Notes: a model not told the origin generated them from the sequence alone. A stretch of 64,000 nucleotides of DNA from Cupriavidus necator (GCA_022041995.1 CP074390.1:1798001-1862000), one strand, 5' to 3'. Positions 8,411 through 17,859 are shown, counted from the stretch's first letter. Made by a program: numbers and translations.

Positions 8411-9108
8411 TCGTTCTTGGCGGGCGTGGGCTGTTTCGCCGGCGTAGCCGGCGAGTCACTTTCTGTCCGAGCGACAGAAAGTGACCAAAGAACGCGTCGC
8501 CTATGCGGCTGGCAATCCATTCCTCGCCGTTGGTAGTTCGGGCGGCGGTGATTTCCGTTCGATGTGGGTGCCCGTTCGAGCCTGCTACGCCATGTGAGTC
8601 AGGGACAGTGCCTGCGTTAACCCACTATTGAACGATCCCCATGCAGGGCGTAGGCCGCCTGCTGCCGACCGTATTGCGGGGACGCCTACGGCTGCTGCGC
8701 CGGCCCTAAGCAGAGCGACCGACCACGTCCTAACAACATCGGGTTTCGCATCTTCCGCGACCACGCGGTGCGAGCGCAGCGATGCACTCCGTGCCCGGGC
8801 CCTCCGACCTGAGATGCTGCGTGCGCGCAGCGCAGCCGTAGGCGTCCCACCGATAACCTGGTTAGCAGGCTGCCAACAACCTAAAGTCGGGTTCGTCCAA
8901 TAGTCCGTGGACGCAGGCACCAGACAGGGAGCGTAGCTGGCTCGAACCACCAATCCCATTAGCGGAAATCACCACCGCTGGAACCACCAACGCCGAGCAA
9001 TTTATAGCCAGCCGCTCAGGCGACGCGTTCTTTGGTTACTTTCTGTCGCTTGGACAGAAAGTGACTCGCCGGCTACGCCGGCGAAACAGCCCACGCCTGT
9101 CAAGAACG
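8411..9108. repeat. Large inverted-repeat element, copy 1 (arms 8411-8704 and 8822-9108)
   Basis: The 8166-9332 gap holds no credible gene. It contains a ~290 bp arm at 8411-8704 in plus orientation and a more diverged arm at 8822-9108 in reverse, separated by ~117 bp. Each arm carries a hairpin-forming core; in the left arm this is CACTTTCTGTC-N5-GACAGAAAGTG at 8457-8483, preceded by CGCCGGCG-TAGC-CGGCG. The left arm is nearly identical to the reverse complement of 33583-33877. Short open frames across it are chance translations. I see no transposase; this looks like a non-autonomous or structural intergenic repeat. Confidence 0.8.
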
Positions 9109-9217
9109 ATAACCGACTACAGTGCCCATTCACACCAGCCCCAATCCCCACTACGCTAGTCGGATAGCAATCATGTAACTCCGAAACTCACACTCAAACC
9201 AACCCATTGATTAATAT

Positions 9218-9286
9218 GAGTTTTCACCCAAAAACTCTTATATAAGATATAAGACATTTGACCAAGGAGCCGCTTAGGACTACAAT
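9218..9286 (+). promoter_or_regulatory. acnB promoter with upstream palindromes
   Basis: A strong sigma70-like promoter precedes acnB: -35 TTGACC at 9258-9263 and -10 TACAAT at 9281-9286, spacing 17 bp, about 40 bp before the ATG. Just upstream is the perfect 12-bp palindrome TCTTATATAAGA (9236-9247), and before that the inverted repeat GAGTTTT-N6-AAAACTC (9218-9224/9231-9237). The palindrome is a candidate operator, possibly for a GntR-type regulator of central metabolism; the regulator is inferred, not seen here. Confidence 0.7.
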
Positions 9287-9332
9287 CGCGACGTAACGAG
9301 ATTTTCTAAACCTAATTACTCAGCAGGTTCCC

Positions 9333-11924
9333 ATGCTTGAAAACTATCGCGCACATGTGGCCGAGCGCGCCGCGCTTGGTATCCCCCCTCTGCCCCTGAC
9401 CGCCAAGCAGACGGCCGAGCTGATCGAACTGCTGAAGAACCCGCCCGCCGGTGAAGAGCAGAACCTGGTGGAGCTGATCACCTACCGCGTGCCGGCCGGC
9501 GTGGATGACGCTGCCAAGGTCAAGGCCTCTTACCTGGCTGCCGTGGCGCTGGGCAAGGAACAGTGCGCGCTGATCTCGCGCGCCAAGGCGACCGAGCTGC
9601 TGGGCACCATGCTGGGCGGCTACAACATCTCGCCGCTGATCGAGCTGCTGGACGATGCCGAAGTCGGCACCGTCGCCGCCGACGCGCTGAAGAAGACCCT
9701 GCTGATGTTCGACGCCTTCCACGACGTGAAGGAGAAGGCCGACAAGGGCAACGCCAACGCCAAGTCCGTGCTGCAAAGCTGGGCCGACGCCGAGTGGTTC
9801 ACCAGCCGTCCGGAAGTGCCGCAAAGCCTGACCATCACCGTGTTCAAGGTGCCGGGCGAAACCAATACCGACGACCTGTCGCCGGCGCCGGACGCCACCA
9901 CCCGCCCGGACATCCCGATGCACGCGCTGGCGATGCTGAAGAACAAGCGTGAAGGCGCGGCGTTCCAGCCGGAAGAAGACGGCAAGCGCGGCCCGGTCAA
10001 GTTCATTGAATCGCTGAAGGACAAGGGCCACCTGGTCGCCTACGTGGGCGACGTGGTCGGTACCGGCTCGAGCCGCAAGTCCGCCACCAACTCGGTGCTG
10101 TGGTTCACCGGCGAAGACATCCCGTTCATCCCGAACAAGCGCTTCGGCGGCGTGTGCCTGGGCAACAAGATTGCCCCGATCTTCTACAACACCATGGAAG
10201 ACGCCGGCGCGCTGCCGATCGAGCTGGATGTGTCGAAGATGGAAATGGGCGACGTGGTCGAACTGCGCCCGTACGACGGCAAGGCCCTGAAGAACGGCGA
10301 AGTGATCGCCGAGTTCAAGGTCAAGTCCGACGTGCTGTTCGACGAAGTCCGCGCCGGCGGCCGCATCCCGCTGATCGTCGGCCGCGGCCTGACCGCCAAG
10401 GCGCGCGAGGCGCTGGGCCTGGCCCCGTCGACGCTGTTCCGCCTGCCGCAGAACCCGGCCGATACCGGCAAGGGCTTCACGCTGGCCCAGAAGATGGTCG
10501 GCCGCGCGTGCGGCCTGCCAGAAGGCAAGGGCATCCGCCCGGGCACCTACTGCGAACCGAAGATGACCTCGGTGGGCTCGCAGGACACCACCGGCCCGAT
10601 GACCCGCGACGAGCTGAAGGACCTGGCCTGCCTGGGCTTCTCGGCCGACCTGGTGATGCAGTCGTTCTGCCACACCGCCGCCTATCCGAAGCCGGTCGAC
10701 GTCAAGACCCACCACACGCTGCCCGAGTTCATCAGCACCCGCGGTGGCATTTCGCTGCGCCCGGGCGACGGCGTGATCCACTCGTGGCTGAACCGCATGC
10801 TGCTGCCCGACACCGTCGGCACCGGCGGCGACTCGCACACCCGCTTCCCGATCGGTATCAGCTTCCCGGCGGGTTCGGGCCTGGTCGCCTTTGCCGCCGC
10901 CACCGGCGTAATGCCGCTGGACATGCCGGAATCGGTGCTGGTCCGCTTCAAGGGCCAGATGCAGCCGGGCGTGACCCTGCGCGACCTGGTCAACGCGATT
11001 CCGCTGTATGCGATCAAGCAAGGCCTGCTGACCGTGGCCAAGCAAGGCAAGCAGAACATCTTCTCGGGCCGCGTCCTGGAAATCGAAGGCCTGCCCGACC
11101 TGAAGGTCGAGCAAGCGTTCGAGCTGTCGGATGCATCCGCTGAGCGCTCGGCCGCCGGTTGCACGGTGCGCCTGAACAAGGACCCGATCATCGAATACAT
11201 CAACAGCAACATCACGCTGCTGAAGTGGATGATCGCCCAGGGCTACCAGGACCCGCGCAGCCTGCAGCGCCGCATCAAGGCCATGGAAGCGTGGCTGGCC
11301 GATCCCAAGCTGCTGGAGCCGGACGCCGACGCCGAGTACGCCGCCGTGATCGAGATCGACCTGGCCGATGTGCACGAGCCGATCGTGGCCTGCCCGAACG
11401 ACCCGGACGACGTGAAGACGCTGTCCGAGGTGGCCGGCGCCAAGATCGACGAAGTGTTCATCGGTTCGTGCATGACCAACATCGGCCACTTCCGCGCAGC
11501 CTCCAAGCTGCTGGAAGGCAAGCGCGACATCCCGGTCAAGCTGTGGGTCGCTCCGCCGACCAAGATGGACCAGAAGCAGCTGACCGAAGAGGGCCACTAC
11601 GGCGTGTTCGGCACCGCCGGTGCCCGCACCGAAATGCCGGGCTGCTCGCTGTGCATGGGCAACCAGGCACAGGTGCGCGAAGGCGCCACGGTGATGTCGA
11701 CCAGCACGCGTAACTTCCCGAACCGCCTGGGCAAGAACACCAACGTGTACCTGGGTTCCGCCGAACTGGCGGCAATCTGCTCGCGCCTGGGCCGCATCCC
11801 GACCAAGGAAGAGTACATGGCCGACATGGGCGTGCTCAACGCCAATGGCGACAAGATCTACAAGTACATGAACTTCGACCAGATCGAAGACTTCAAGGAA
11901 GTGGCCGACGGCGTGACGGTGTAA
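9333..11924 (+). CDS. acnB: Aconitate hydratase B
   Basis: An 863-residue protein, nearly the same length as E. coli AcnB (865). It starts MLENYRAHVAERAALGIPPLPL, typical of AcnB, with the HEAT-like N-terminal domain first, then the swivel domain ('KVPGETNTDDLSPAPDA') and the catalytic core. The [4Fe-4S] cysteines are visible as GSCMTN (C713) and GCSLCMG (C771 and C774). It interconverts citrate and isocitrate in the TCA and glyoxylate cycles. It is monocistronic: a strong promoter lies upstream and a hairpin terminator follows the stop codon. Confidence 0.97.
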   Translation: MLENYRAHVAERAALGIPPLPLTAKQTAELIELLKNPPAGEEQNLVELITYRVPAGVDDAAKVKASYLAAVALGKEQCALISRAKATELLGTMLGGYNISPLIELLDDAEVGTVAADALKKTLLMFDAFHDVKEKADKGNANAKSVLQSWADAEWFTSRPEVPQSLTITVFKVPGETNTDDLSPAPDATTRPDIPMHALAMLKNKREGAAFQPEEDGKRGPVKFIESLKDKGHLVAYVGDVVGTGSSRKSATNSVLWFTGEDIPFIPNKRFGGVCLGNKIAPIFYNTMEDAGALPIELDVSKMEMGDVVELRPYDGKALKNGEVIAEFKVKSDVLFDEVRAGGRIPLIVGRGLTAKAREALGLAPSTLFRLPQNPADTGKGFTLAQKMVGRACGLPEGKGIRPGTYCEPKMTSVGSQDTTGPMTRDELKDLACLGFSADLVMQSFCHTAAYPKPVDVKTHHTLPEFISTRGGISLRPGDGVIHSWLNRMLLPDTVGTGGDSHTRFPIGISFPAGSGLVAFAAATGVMPLDMPESVLVRFKGQMQPGVTLRDLVNAIPLYAIKQGLLTVAKQGKQNIFSGRVLEIEGLPDLKVEQAFELSDASAERSAAGCTVRLNKDPIIEYINSNITLLKWMIAQGYQDPRSLQRRIKAMEAWLADPKLLEPDADAEYAAVIEIDLADVHEPIVACPNDPDDVKTLSEVAGAKIDEVFIGSCMTNIGHFRAASKLLEGKRDIPVKLWVAPPTKMDQKQLTEEGHYGVFGTAGARTEMPGCSLCMGNQAQVREGATVMSTSTRNFPNRLGKNTNVYLGSAELAAICSRLGRIPTKEEYMADMGVLNANGDKIYKYMNFDQIEDFKEVADGVTV

Positions 11925-11946
11925 GCTGCGCAGCCAGGCTGGCATG

Positions 11947-11985
11947 GAGAAGGGGTCCCGCTTTGCGGGGCCCCTTCTTTGCTTT
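11947..11985 (+). terminator. Rho-independent terminator after acnB
   Basis: GAAGGGG-tcccgctttgcggg-CCCCTTC forms a GC-rich stem followed by a T-rich tract (tttgctttct) some 23 bp after the acnB stop. Confidence 0.75.
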
Positions 11986-12135
11986 CTGCCACGGCGAGGC
12001 CTTGCGCGCGGCGCAGCCGGCCGAGACCGCCAGAGGCCCTGCGCTGCATGCATGGCTGGGGCGGTTTATGATCGGGTTTTTCCGTTGTCCGGCGCCTTCT
12101 TGCGCAGTGCGCAAGCGCCTGAACCAGGAGCCAGT

Positions 12136-12840
12136 GTGCCCGATCTGTCCGCTTTCCCCATCACCCGCAAATGGCCGGCGCAGCATCCCGACCGCATCCA
12201 GCTGTATTCCCTGCCCACGCCCAACGGGGTCAAGGTGTCGATCATGCTGGAGGAGACCGGCCTGCCGTATGAACCGCACCTGGTGCGCTTCGACGCCAAC
12301 GACCAGATGTCGCCGGAGTTCCTGTCGCTGAGCCCGAACAACAAGATTCCCGCCATCCTCGATCCCGATGGCCCGGGCGGCAAGCCGCTGGCGCTGTTCG
12401 AATCGGGCGCGATCCTGCTCTATCTGGCCGACAAGTCGGGCAAGCTGATCCCGGCCGACCCCGCGCGCCGCTACGAAACCATCCAGTGGGTGATGTTCCA
12501 GATGGGCGGCATCGGGCCGATGTTCGGGCAGGTGGGCTTTTTCCACAAGTTCGCCGGCAAGGAATACGAGGACAAGCGCCCGCGCAACCGCTACGTGGCC
12601 GAAAGCCGCCGCCTGCTGAATGTGCTGAACCAGCGGCTGGAGGGACGCGACTGGATCATGGGCGACGCATACACCATCGCCGACATCGCCACCTTCCCGT
12701 GGGTGCGCAACCTGCTTGGCTTCTATGAGGCGGGCGAACTGGTCGGCATCCAGGATTTCCCTCACGTCAGGCGCGCGCTGGAGGCGTTCGTCAAGCGTCC
12801 GGCGGTGGTGAAGGGGCTCGATACGCCGCACCGCGGCTGA
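12136..12840 (+). CDS. Glutathione S-transferase family protein (YfcG/YghU-like)
   Basis: A 234-residue protein. I choose the GTG at 12136 because AGGAG (12126-12130) precedes it at good spacing; upstream in-frame ATGs would add a non-homologous leader. The N-terminal thioredoxin-like domain shows 'IQLYSLPTPNGVKVSIMLEETGLPYEPH' and the glutathione-binding 'NKIPAILD' plus 'LFESGAILLYLAD'. The alpha-helical C-terminal domain follows. The 'TPNGVKVSIMLEE' form is typical of nu-class GSTs such as YfcG, which have disulfide-bond reductase activity. It is a single gene downstream of acnB. Confidence 0.85.
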   Translation: MPDLSAFPITRKWPAQHPDRIQLYSLPTPNGVKVSIMLEETGLPYEPHLVRFDANDQMSPEFLSLSPNNKIPAILDPDGPGGKPLALFESGAILLYLADKSGKLIPADPARRYETIQWVMFQMGGIGPMFGQVGFFHKFAGKEYEDKRPRNRYVAESRRLLNVLNQRLEGRDWIMGDAYTIADIATFPWVRNLLGFYEAGELVGIQDFPHVRRALEAFVKRPAVVKGLDTPHRG

Positions 12841-12982
12841 GGCAGCCGCGGCGTGCGTGCACCACGGGCGTGGGCATCGTCCTACACGGTGGCTTCCGCG
12901 GCGCCGACAGAGGGGCGGGTGAGCCGCATCCTATAGTCCAGGGACAGGCGCGCCGCCCCGCGTTGCCTGAGGAGCCCGGACC

Positions 12983-14314
12983 ATGCCGATGCCCACCACC
13001 TTCTCCCTGTTGCGTGTCGTCCTGCTGGCGGGCGCCACCGCGGCGCTCGCCGCCTGCAGCGAATCGGCCAAGCTGCCCTCTGAAGCGGGCTTTGGCCCCA
13101 TGCCGCAGCTGCCGCCACCCAACCAGACCTCGATCCCCACCGTCAAGATCGCGCCGGCCATCGGCTGGGCAGTGGGCCAGCGCCCGGTGCCGGCCGCAGG
13201 CATGGCGGTGACAGCCTTCGCCGACAAGCTGGACCATCCGCGCTGGGTCTATGTGCTGCCGAACGGCGACGTGCTGGTGGCCGAGAGCAATGCCCCGCCC
13301 AAGCCCGACGACGGCAAGGGCATCCGCGGCTGGATCATGAAGAAGGTGATGAAGCGCGCCGGCGCCGGCACCCCCAGCGCCAACCGCATCACGCTGCTGC
13401 GCGATACCAACGGCGATGGCGTGGCCGACCAGCGCTCGGTGTTCCTGAAGGACCTGAACTCGCCGTTCGGCATGGCCCTGGTCGGCAACGATTTCTACGT
13501 GGCCGCCACTGACGCGGTGCTGCGCTTCCCGTACCAGCCCGGACAGACCCAGATCACTGCCGCGCCACAGAAGGTGGTGGACCTGCCGGGCGGGCCGCTC
13601 AACCATCACTGGACCAAGAGCCTGATCGCCAGCCGCGACGGCAGCAAGCTGTACGTGACGGTGGGCTCCAACAGCAACGTGGGCGAGCACGGCATGGACA
13701 AGGAGGTCGGCCGCGCCGCCATCTGGGAGGTCGACCCGAAGGCCGGCACGCACCGGATCTTTGCCAGCGGCCTGCGCAATCCCAATGGCATGGCGTGGGA
13801 GCCGGCCACCGGCATGCTCTGGACTGCCGTCAACGAGCGCGACGAGATCGGCAGCGACCTGGTGCCGGACTACATTACCTCGGTGCGCGACGGCGGCTTC
13901 TATGGCTGGCCCTACAGTTACTACGGCCAGCATGTCGACACACGCGTGAAGCCGCCGGCGCCAGACCTGGTGGCCAGTGCCATCGTGCCGGACTATGCCG
14001 TGGGGGCACACACCGCGTCGCTCGGGCTGGCCGCCGCCGGCGGCAACAGCTTGCCGGCGCGCTTCAGCGAAGGCATGTTCGTTGGCCAGCACGGTTCGTG
14101 GAACCGCAGGCCGCTGGCGGGCTACAAGGTGATCTTCGTGCCGTTCAGCAAGGGCCACCCCAACGGCGCGCCGTTCGACGTGCTGACCGGCTTTCTCGAT
14201 GAGGACGGCAACGCGCGCGGGCGCCCGGTGGGCGTGGCGATCGACCGGCGGGGTGGGCTGCTGGTCGCCGACGACGTCGGCAATACGGTGTGGCGGGTCA
14301 GTGGGGCGAAGTAG
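12983..14314 (+). CDS. PQQ-dependent sugar/sorbosone dehydrogenase-like lipoprotein
   Basis: A 443-residue protein beginning with a lipoprotein signal peptide (lipobox LAAC, Cys at about residue 25). The body is a six-bladed beta-propeller of the GSDH/sorbosone dehydrogenase family: 'ADKLDHPRWVYVLPNGDVLVAESN', 'SPFGMALVGNDFYVAATDAVLRFPY', 'GLRNPNGMAWEPATGMLWTAVNERDEIG' and 'PVGVAIDRRGGLLVADDVGNTVWRV'. Family members oxidise sugars or aldehydes in the periplasm using PQQ. No pqq genes are in the window, so the cofactor would come from elsewhere, and the substrate is unknown. Confidence 0.8.
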   Translation: MPMPTTFSLLRVVLLAGATAALAACSESAKLPSEAGFGPMPQLPPPNQTSIPTVKIAPAIGWAVGQRPVPAAGMAVTAFADKLDHPRWVYVLPNGDVLVAESNAPPKPDDGKGIRGWIMKKVMKRAGAGTPSANRITLLRDTNGDGVADQRSVFLKDLNSPFGMALVGNDFYVAATDAVLRFPYQPGQTQITAAPQKVVDLPGGPLNHHWTKSLIASRDGSKLYVTVGSNSNVGEHGMDKEVGRAAIWEVDPKAGTHRIFASGLRNPNGMAWEPATGMLWTAVNERDEIGSDLVPDYITSVRDGGFYGWPYSYYGQHVDTRVKPPAPDLVASAIVPDYAVGAHTASLGLAAAGGNSLPARFSEGMFVGQHGSWNRRPLAGYKVIFVPFSKGHPNGAPFDVLTGFLDEDGNARGRPVGVAIDRRGGLLVADDVGNTVWRVSGAK

Positions 14315-14455
14315 GCGGGCCATGGCGCGGCAGCGGCCCGCCTGGGCGCTGCTGGCCGCGGGCGCTGTCTATACTTGGTTTACCGGAGTCTTACGGCGGA
14401 GGGCGACTGTGTCCGCGCAAACCGGCAGCCTGGACATCGACGCCGAGGAGGGGGC

Positions 14456-15280
14456 ATGGACCACACCGCAGATTCGTTTCGGGCCTTTGAGCTGGCTGGC
14501 TGGGAAGACCCCGAGGTCGTCAGCCAGTACCAGGAGCATTTGTCGCACGTGACCCGTCAATCGGTCGAGGCCTTGCTGGACGAGGCTCATGTGGCCAACG
14601 GGCTGCGCGTGCTGGATGTGGCCACCGGCTCCGGCCATGTCGCGGCGGGAGCCATGCGGCGCGGTGCTGAGCCGGTCGGCATCGACTTCTCGCTGGCGCA
14701 GGTGCAGCTGGCGCGCAAGCTCTATCCCGACGTCCAGTACGAACAGGCCGATGCGCAGGCGCTGCCCTTCGGCGATGCCAGCTTCGATGCGGTGGTCAAT
14801 GGCTTTGGCATGTGCCACCTGTCCGACCCCGACGCCGCGCTGGCCGAAGCGTTCCGCGTGCTGCGCCCAGGCGGGCGCGTTGCCTTCACGGTGTGGGACA
14901 CGCCCGAGCACGCGGTCGGCTTTGGCGCGGTCTACGCCGCGATCCGCGCCTGCGGCTCGATGGAGGTCGACCTCCCGCCCGGGCCGAATTTCTTCCTGTT
15001 CAGCGACCCGGGCCAATGCCGCGCCGCGTTGCTGCAGGCTGGCTTTGCCTCGCCCAGTTGCCGCAGCGTGCCGCAGGTATGGCGTTTCTCCACGCCCGAC
15101 CAGCTGTTCGATGCGCTGGCACAGGGCACCGTGCGCGCCGCGGCCACGCTGCGCGCGCAGACCCCGGAGGCCCGCGATGAAATCCGCGCCGTGCTGCGCG
15201 GCACCGTCGCCGGCTATATGCGCGGCAGCGGCTTCGAGGTACCGATGCCGGCGGTGCTGGCGGCAGCGGTCAAGCCCTGA
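14456..15280 (+). CDS. Class I SAM-dependent methyltransferase
   Basis: A 274-residue protein from the ATG at 14456, preceded by GAGGAGGGGG; the longer upstream frame has no SD and is not homologous. Motif I is 'VLDVATGSGHVAAGA', followed by 'PVGIDFSLAQVQLAR', 'YEQADAQALPFGDASFDAVVNGFGMCHL' and 'AFRVLRPGGRVAFTVWD', the classic methyltransferase type 11 (UbiE-like) order. The acceptor is unknown. It stands alone between the dehydrogenase lipoprotein and a small exported protein. Confidence 0.85.
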   Translation: MDHTADSFRAFELAGWEDPEVVSQYQEHLSHVTRQSVEALLDEAHVANGLRVLDVATGSGHVAAGAMRRGAEPVGIDFSLAQVQLARKLYPDVQYEQADAQALPFGDASFDAVVNGFGMCHLSDPDAALAEAFRVLRPGGRVAFTVWDTPEHAVGFGAVYAAIRACGSMEVDLPPGPNFFLFSDPGQCRAALLQAGFASPSCRSVPQVWRFSTPDQLFDALAQGTVRAAATLRAQTPEARDEIRAVLRGTVAGYMRGSGFEVPMPAVLAAAVKP

Positions 15281-15485
15281 GGGGGCTCCTTCTGAGGTGT
15301 TGGGCGTTGCCCGACATCCCCATCGTCAGCGTCGGCCCCACCCCACCATCCCATCCCCGGAAAGTGCCGTAATCCCCGCCACAACCAGTCTTTTGGCGGT
15401 GGCACGGTCATTGCGCAATGGACAGCGAGCGCGGCGCCGCGCCTCGTTGTGCCACCAGCCAGCAATGGCTTCCCGGAGAACCCCG

Positions 15486-15857
15486 ATGAACACCCAACCC
15501 CAATGCCAGACAGGGCGGGGCGCGCCGCGCCCGCACGGATTCCTGCACCGCTCGCGCCAGGCTGTCGCGCTGCTGCGTGTGCTGGCCTTATGCGTCAACA
15601 GCGTCGCCTGCGCCCAGTCCGAGGCGCCACAGGCCGCAGCGCCTGCTTTGCAGGCCGTGACGCCGGAACAGAAGTTTGCTCCCGGATACCTGGAGGCGGT
15701 TGCCACCGGCTATGACAACGGCGTGGCTTTGCGGGAGCCGGAAGGCCTCGCGCCGCTGAGGCTGCCGCGCGAGGCGCGCAGCGTGCCGGCGACGCCGATG
15801 GCGCAGACCGTGCCGGTTGCCTTGCCAGCGGCGGTGCGTTCGCAGCCGGCGCACTGA
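15486..15857 (+). CDS. Small exported hypothetical protein
   Basis: A 123-residue frame with a twin-Arg/Lys-poor N-terminus, a hydrophobic stretch ('AVALLRVLALCVNSVACAQS', residues ~27-46) ending in a plausible signal-peptidase site, and an Ala/Pro-rich remainder. I do not recognise a family. Codon bias resembles its neighbours. It lies between the methyltransferase and the converging vapBC pair and could be a spurious frame. Confidence 0.4.
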   Translation: MNTQPQCQTGRGAPRPHGFLHRSRQAVALLRVLALCVNSVACAQSEAPQAAAPALQAVTPEQKFAPGYLEAVATGYDNGVALREPEGLAPLRLPREARSVPATPMAQTVPVALPAAVRSQPAH

Positions 15858-15935
15858 ACCGCGGGCCGTGGCTGGGACTTGGTGCTGCTGCGGCTGAAAT
15901 TCTTCTGGTCGCTGTTGCTCGCTCCCGCCGTAAAT

Positions 15936-16346
15936 TCAGCCCGGCGGCGAATCAGTCCAGTCTTCGACGCGCAGGCCCGGATATGCGGCAAAGTCGCGCA
16001 CGTTGCGCGTGATCACCGTCAGGTCTTCGGCAATGGCATGCGCCGCGATCAGCTTGTCCAGCGCATCCGCCTTGCGTTCGCGCGTGGCGGCACGGACCGC
16101 CCCATATGCACGCGCGGCCGCAGCATGCAGCGGCAGCACCGGCACGCGTGCGACCAGCGCCTGCAGCGCGTGCCGCGCGGCCTGCGGATCGCCCGAGACG
16201 GTGACGCCGTATTCCAGTTCGGCCAGGGTGATTGCGGACAGCACCACATCGCCCTCGAAACATTGCGCAAAGCGCTCGGCCACTTGGGGTGGCTGATTCC
16301 TCATCAGGTAGATGCACATATTGGTGTCGAACATATACCTGGCCAT
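15936..16346 (-). CDS. vapC: VapC-family PIN-domain ribonuclease toxin
   Basis: A 136-residue PIN-domain protein. The acidic catalytic residues are visible: Asp in 'MFDTNMCIYLMRN', Glu in 'TLAELEYG', and Asp residues in 'KADALDKLIAAHAI' and 'ITRNVRDF'. VapC toxins cleave tRNA or rRNA when released from the cognate antitoxin. The start codon overlaps the stop of the preceding vapB gene (ATGA), the usual toxin-antitoxin coupling. Confidence 0.93.
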   Translation of the reverse strand: MARYMFDTNMCIYLMRNQPPQVAERFAQCFEGDVVLSAITLAELEYGVTVSGDPQAARHALQALVARVPVLPLHAAAARAYGAVRAATRERKADALDKLIAAHAIAEDLTVITRNVRDFAAYPGLRVEDWTDSPPG

Positions 16347-16594
16347 CAGAACCCCTGCCGCTCAGCCTGCACCTGGTCTTCTCGACCTTGCGCCATGAAG
16401 TCGTCTGGAAACGCTGCAAAGGCGTCAAGCAGCCCGGTCAGGCGCTGCCGTGCGGGCCGGATACGCAACTCGTCGCCGATCCGCTCGATTTCCAGCTGCA
16501 TGTCAGTGTCGGGATACGCCAGCTCCGCGGGAATGCGCACCGCCTGGGAGTTGCCGTTGCGGAATATCCGGGTGAAAGGCATTGTGGTTTCCAT
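16346..16594 (-). CDS. vapB: VapB-family antitoxin
   Basis: An 82-residue protein starting METTMPFTRIFRNGNSQAVRIP; the ATG at 16594 has AGGA six bases upstream, so I prefer it to the longer frame starting at 16618. 'RIFRNGNSQAVRIPAEL' is the SpoVT/AbrB-type DNA-binding hook of VapB/MazE antitoxins, and the acidic-hydrophobic C-terminal half ('GLLDAFAAFPDDF') is the expected toxin-binding arm. It should autoregulate the operon. Its promoter faces the LysR gene at 16722. Confidence 0.9.
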   Translation of the reverse strand: METTMPFTRIFRNGNSQAVRIPAELAYPDTDMQLEIERIGDELRIRPARQRLTGLLDAFAAFPDDFMAQGREDQVQAERQGF

Positions 16595-16721
16595 GTACAT
16601 CCTGTAGGTACAAAGCATAGCAGCATTGGATCAGAAATACATCCATGTGTGTATGGCCTTAATTCTCAAAGGCGGCTGCTATTACCTACAATTCGTCACA
16701 CCGGTCTGCCACCTCGCCACG

Positions 16722-17582
16722 ATGGACATCGAACTCGCCCGCACCTTCCTGCAAGTCGTCCGCACCGGCAGCCTGCTGGCCGCGGCCGACAAGCTGCATG
16801 TCACGCAGACCGCCGTGACCGCGCGCATCAAGAGCCTGGAAGCGCAGCTCAACTGCCGCCTGTTCGATCGCAACAAGGCGGGCGCACGGCTGACGCCCGA
16901 TGGCCAGCGCTTTCTCGGCTACGCCAGCCAGCTGGTGCAGACCTGGGAGGCGGCCTGCCGCGAGTTGCCGTTGCCGGCCGGGCTGGCCAGCCTGTTTCGC
17001 TTCGGCACGGAAATCAGCCTGGGCAACCCGCTGATGCTGCTCTGGACCACGCGCCTGCGCCAGTTGATGCCGGCGCAGGCGGTGCGGGCGGAAGTAGGGG
17101 AAGGGGCGGAGCTCCAGCGCAAGCTGCAGTCCGGCGCGCTGGACGCGGCGCTGGTCTACCAGCCGGAGTACGCGCCCGGCATGCATGTCGAGGCGCTGAT
17201 GGAAGAGAAGCTGATCCTGATCCGCTCGACGCAGCGCGATGGCGGCTATGTCTATGTCGACTGGGGGCCGGAATTCCGCCGCCAGCATGACAGCGCGCTG
17301 CCGGAGCATGCGCGCGCCTCGCTGTACTTCAACCTGGGGCCGCTGGCGCTGCAGTACATCCTGCAGTTCGGCGGCAGCGGGTATTTCCGGACACGCGTGG
17401 TGCAGAGCTACCTGGACAGCGGGGTGTTGGCGCGGGTCGGCGGCGCGTCAGAGTTTTCTTATCCAGTATTCCTCGTTTGCGCCAAGACCCCCACAGGCGC
17501 GGCGCAGGACGCGGTGCGCATCCTGCGCGATATCGTGCGAGAAGAATCCGACTGGTCGCAGCGCTGGGATTTTCCGCAATAG
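16722..17582 (+). CDS. LysR-family transcriptional regulator
   Basis: A 286-residue protein from the ATG at 16722 (MDIELARTFLQVVRTGSLL); the upstream ATG at 16626 would add 32 non-homologous residues. The winged helix-turn-helix covers residues ~2-60 with 'AAADKLHVTQTAVTARIKSLEAQL'. The effector domain starts near residue 90 ('LFRFGTEISLGNPLMLLW'). The target is not evident: its divergent neighbour is vapBC and a small membrane-protein gene converges on it. Confidence 0.87.
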   Translation: MDIELARTFLQVVRTGSLLAAADKLHVTQTAVTARIKSLEAQLNCRLFDRNKAGARLTPDGQRFLGYASQLVQTWEAACRELPLPAGLASLFRFGTEISLGNPLMLLWTTRLRQLMPAQAVRAEVGEGAELQRKLQSGALDAALVYQPEYAPGMHVEALMEEKLILIRSTQRDGGYVYVDWGPEFRRQHDSALPEHARASLYFNLGPLALQYILQFGGSGYFRTRVVQSYLDSGVLARVGGASEFSYPVFLVCAKTPTGAAQDAVRILRDIVREESDWSQRWDFPQ

Positions 17583-17610
17583 CGGGAGACACCAGGGCGG
17601 CGGCGCCGGC

Positions 17611-17859
17611 TCAGATCCGGACCGGCGCCAGTTGGCCCATCGGGGCGGGCACGGCCACCAGGCGCCATTGCCGCACGCGCCGCACCCGGCGGCCGCGCCC
17701 GCCGCCGCGCGGCGGGCGCGGTTCCAGCCCGGCAAAGCGGCCATGCTGCTGCGCGCGTTCGAACACCGGCTCGGGCACCCGCGTCCCGATCAGCCATGTG
17801 ACGGTGCCTCCCAGTGCCACCAGTGCCAGCGCCAGGGCAATCCAGAGGACGGCTTCCAT
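17611..17859 (-). CDS. Small single-pass membrane protein, unknown
   Basis: An 82-residue frame with a GGAGCGGGAAC ribosome-binding region before the ATG at 17859. It has one N-terminal transmembrane helix (residues ~4-26) followed by a strongly basic Arg/Gly-rich tail. No family is recognised. It converges on the LysR gene. Confidence 0.55.
   Translation of the reverse strand: MEAVLWIALALALVALGGTVTWLIGTRVPEPVFERAQQHGRFAGLEPRPPRGGGRGRRVRRVRQWRLVAVPAPMGQLAPVRI

Noticed and set aside
8585..8959. A 124-codon frame inside the repeat element
   Set aside because: It lies in the repeat arms and spacer; no ribosome-binding site or family signal.
8411..9108. An insertion sequence or MITE with terminal repeats and target duplication
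   Set aside because: No transposase and no target-site duplication could be recognised by eye; reported only as a repeat.
9312..12053. A 913-codon open frame on the minus strand across acnB
   Set aside because: It is antisense to a clear AcnB gene; its His/Gln/Arg-rich translation is a GC-skew shadow with no family features.
16346..16618. Longer vapB start at 16618
   Set aside because: No ribosome-binding site; the 16594 start has AGGA at good distance and starts at the family N-terminus.
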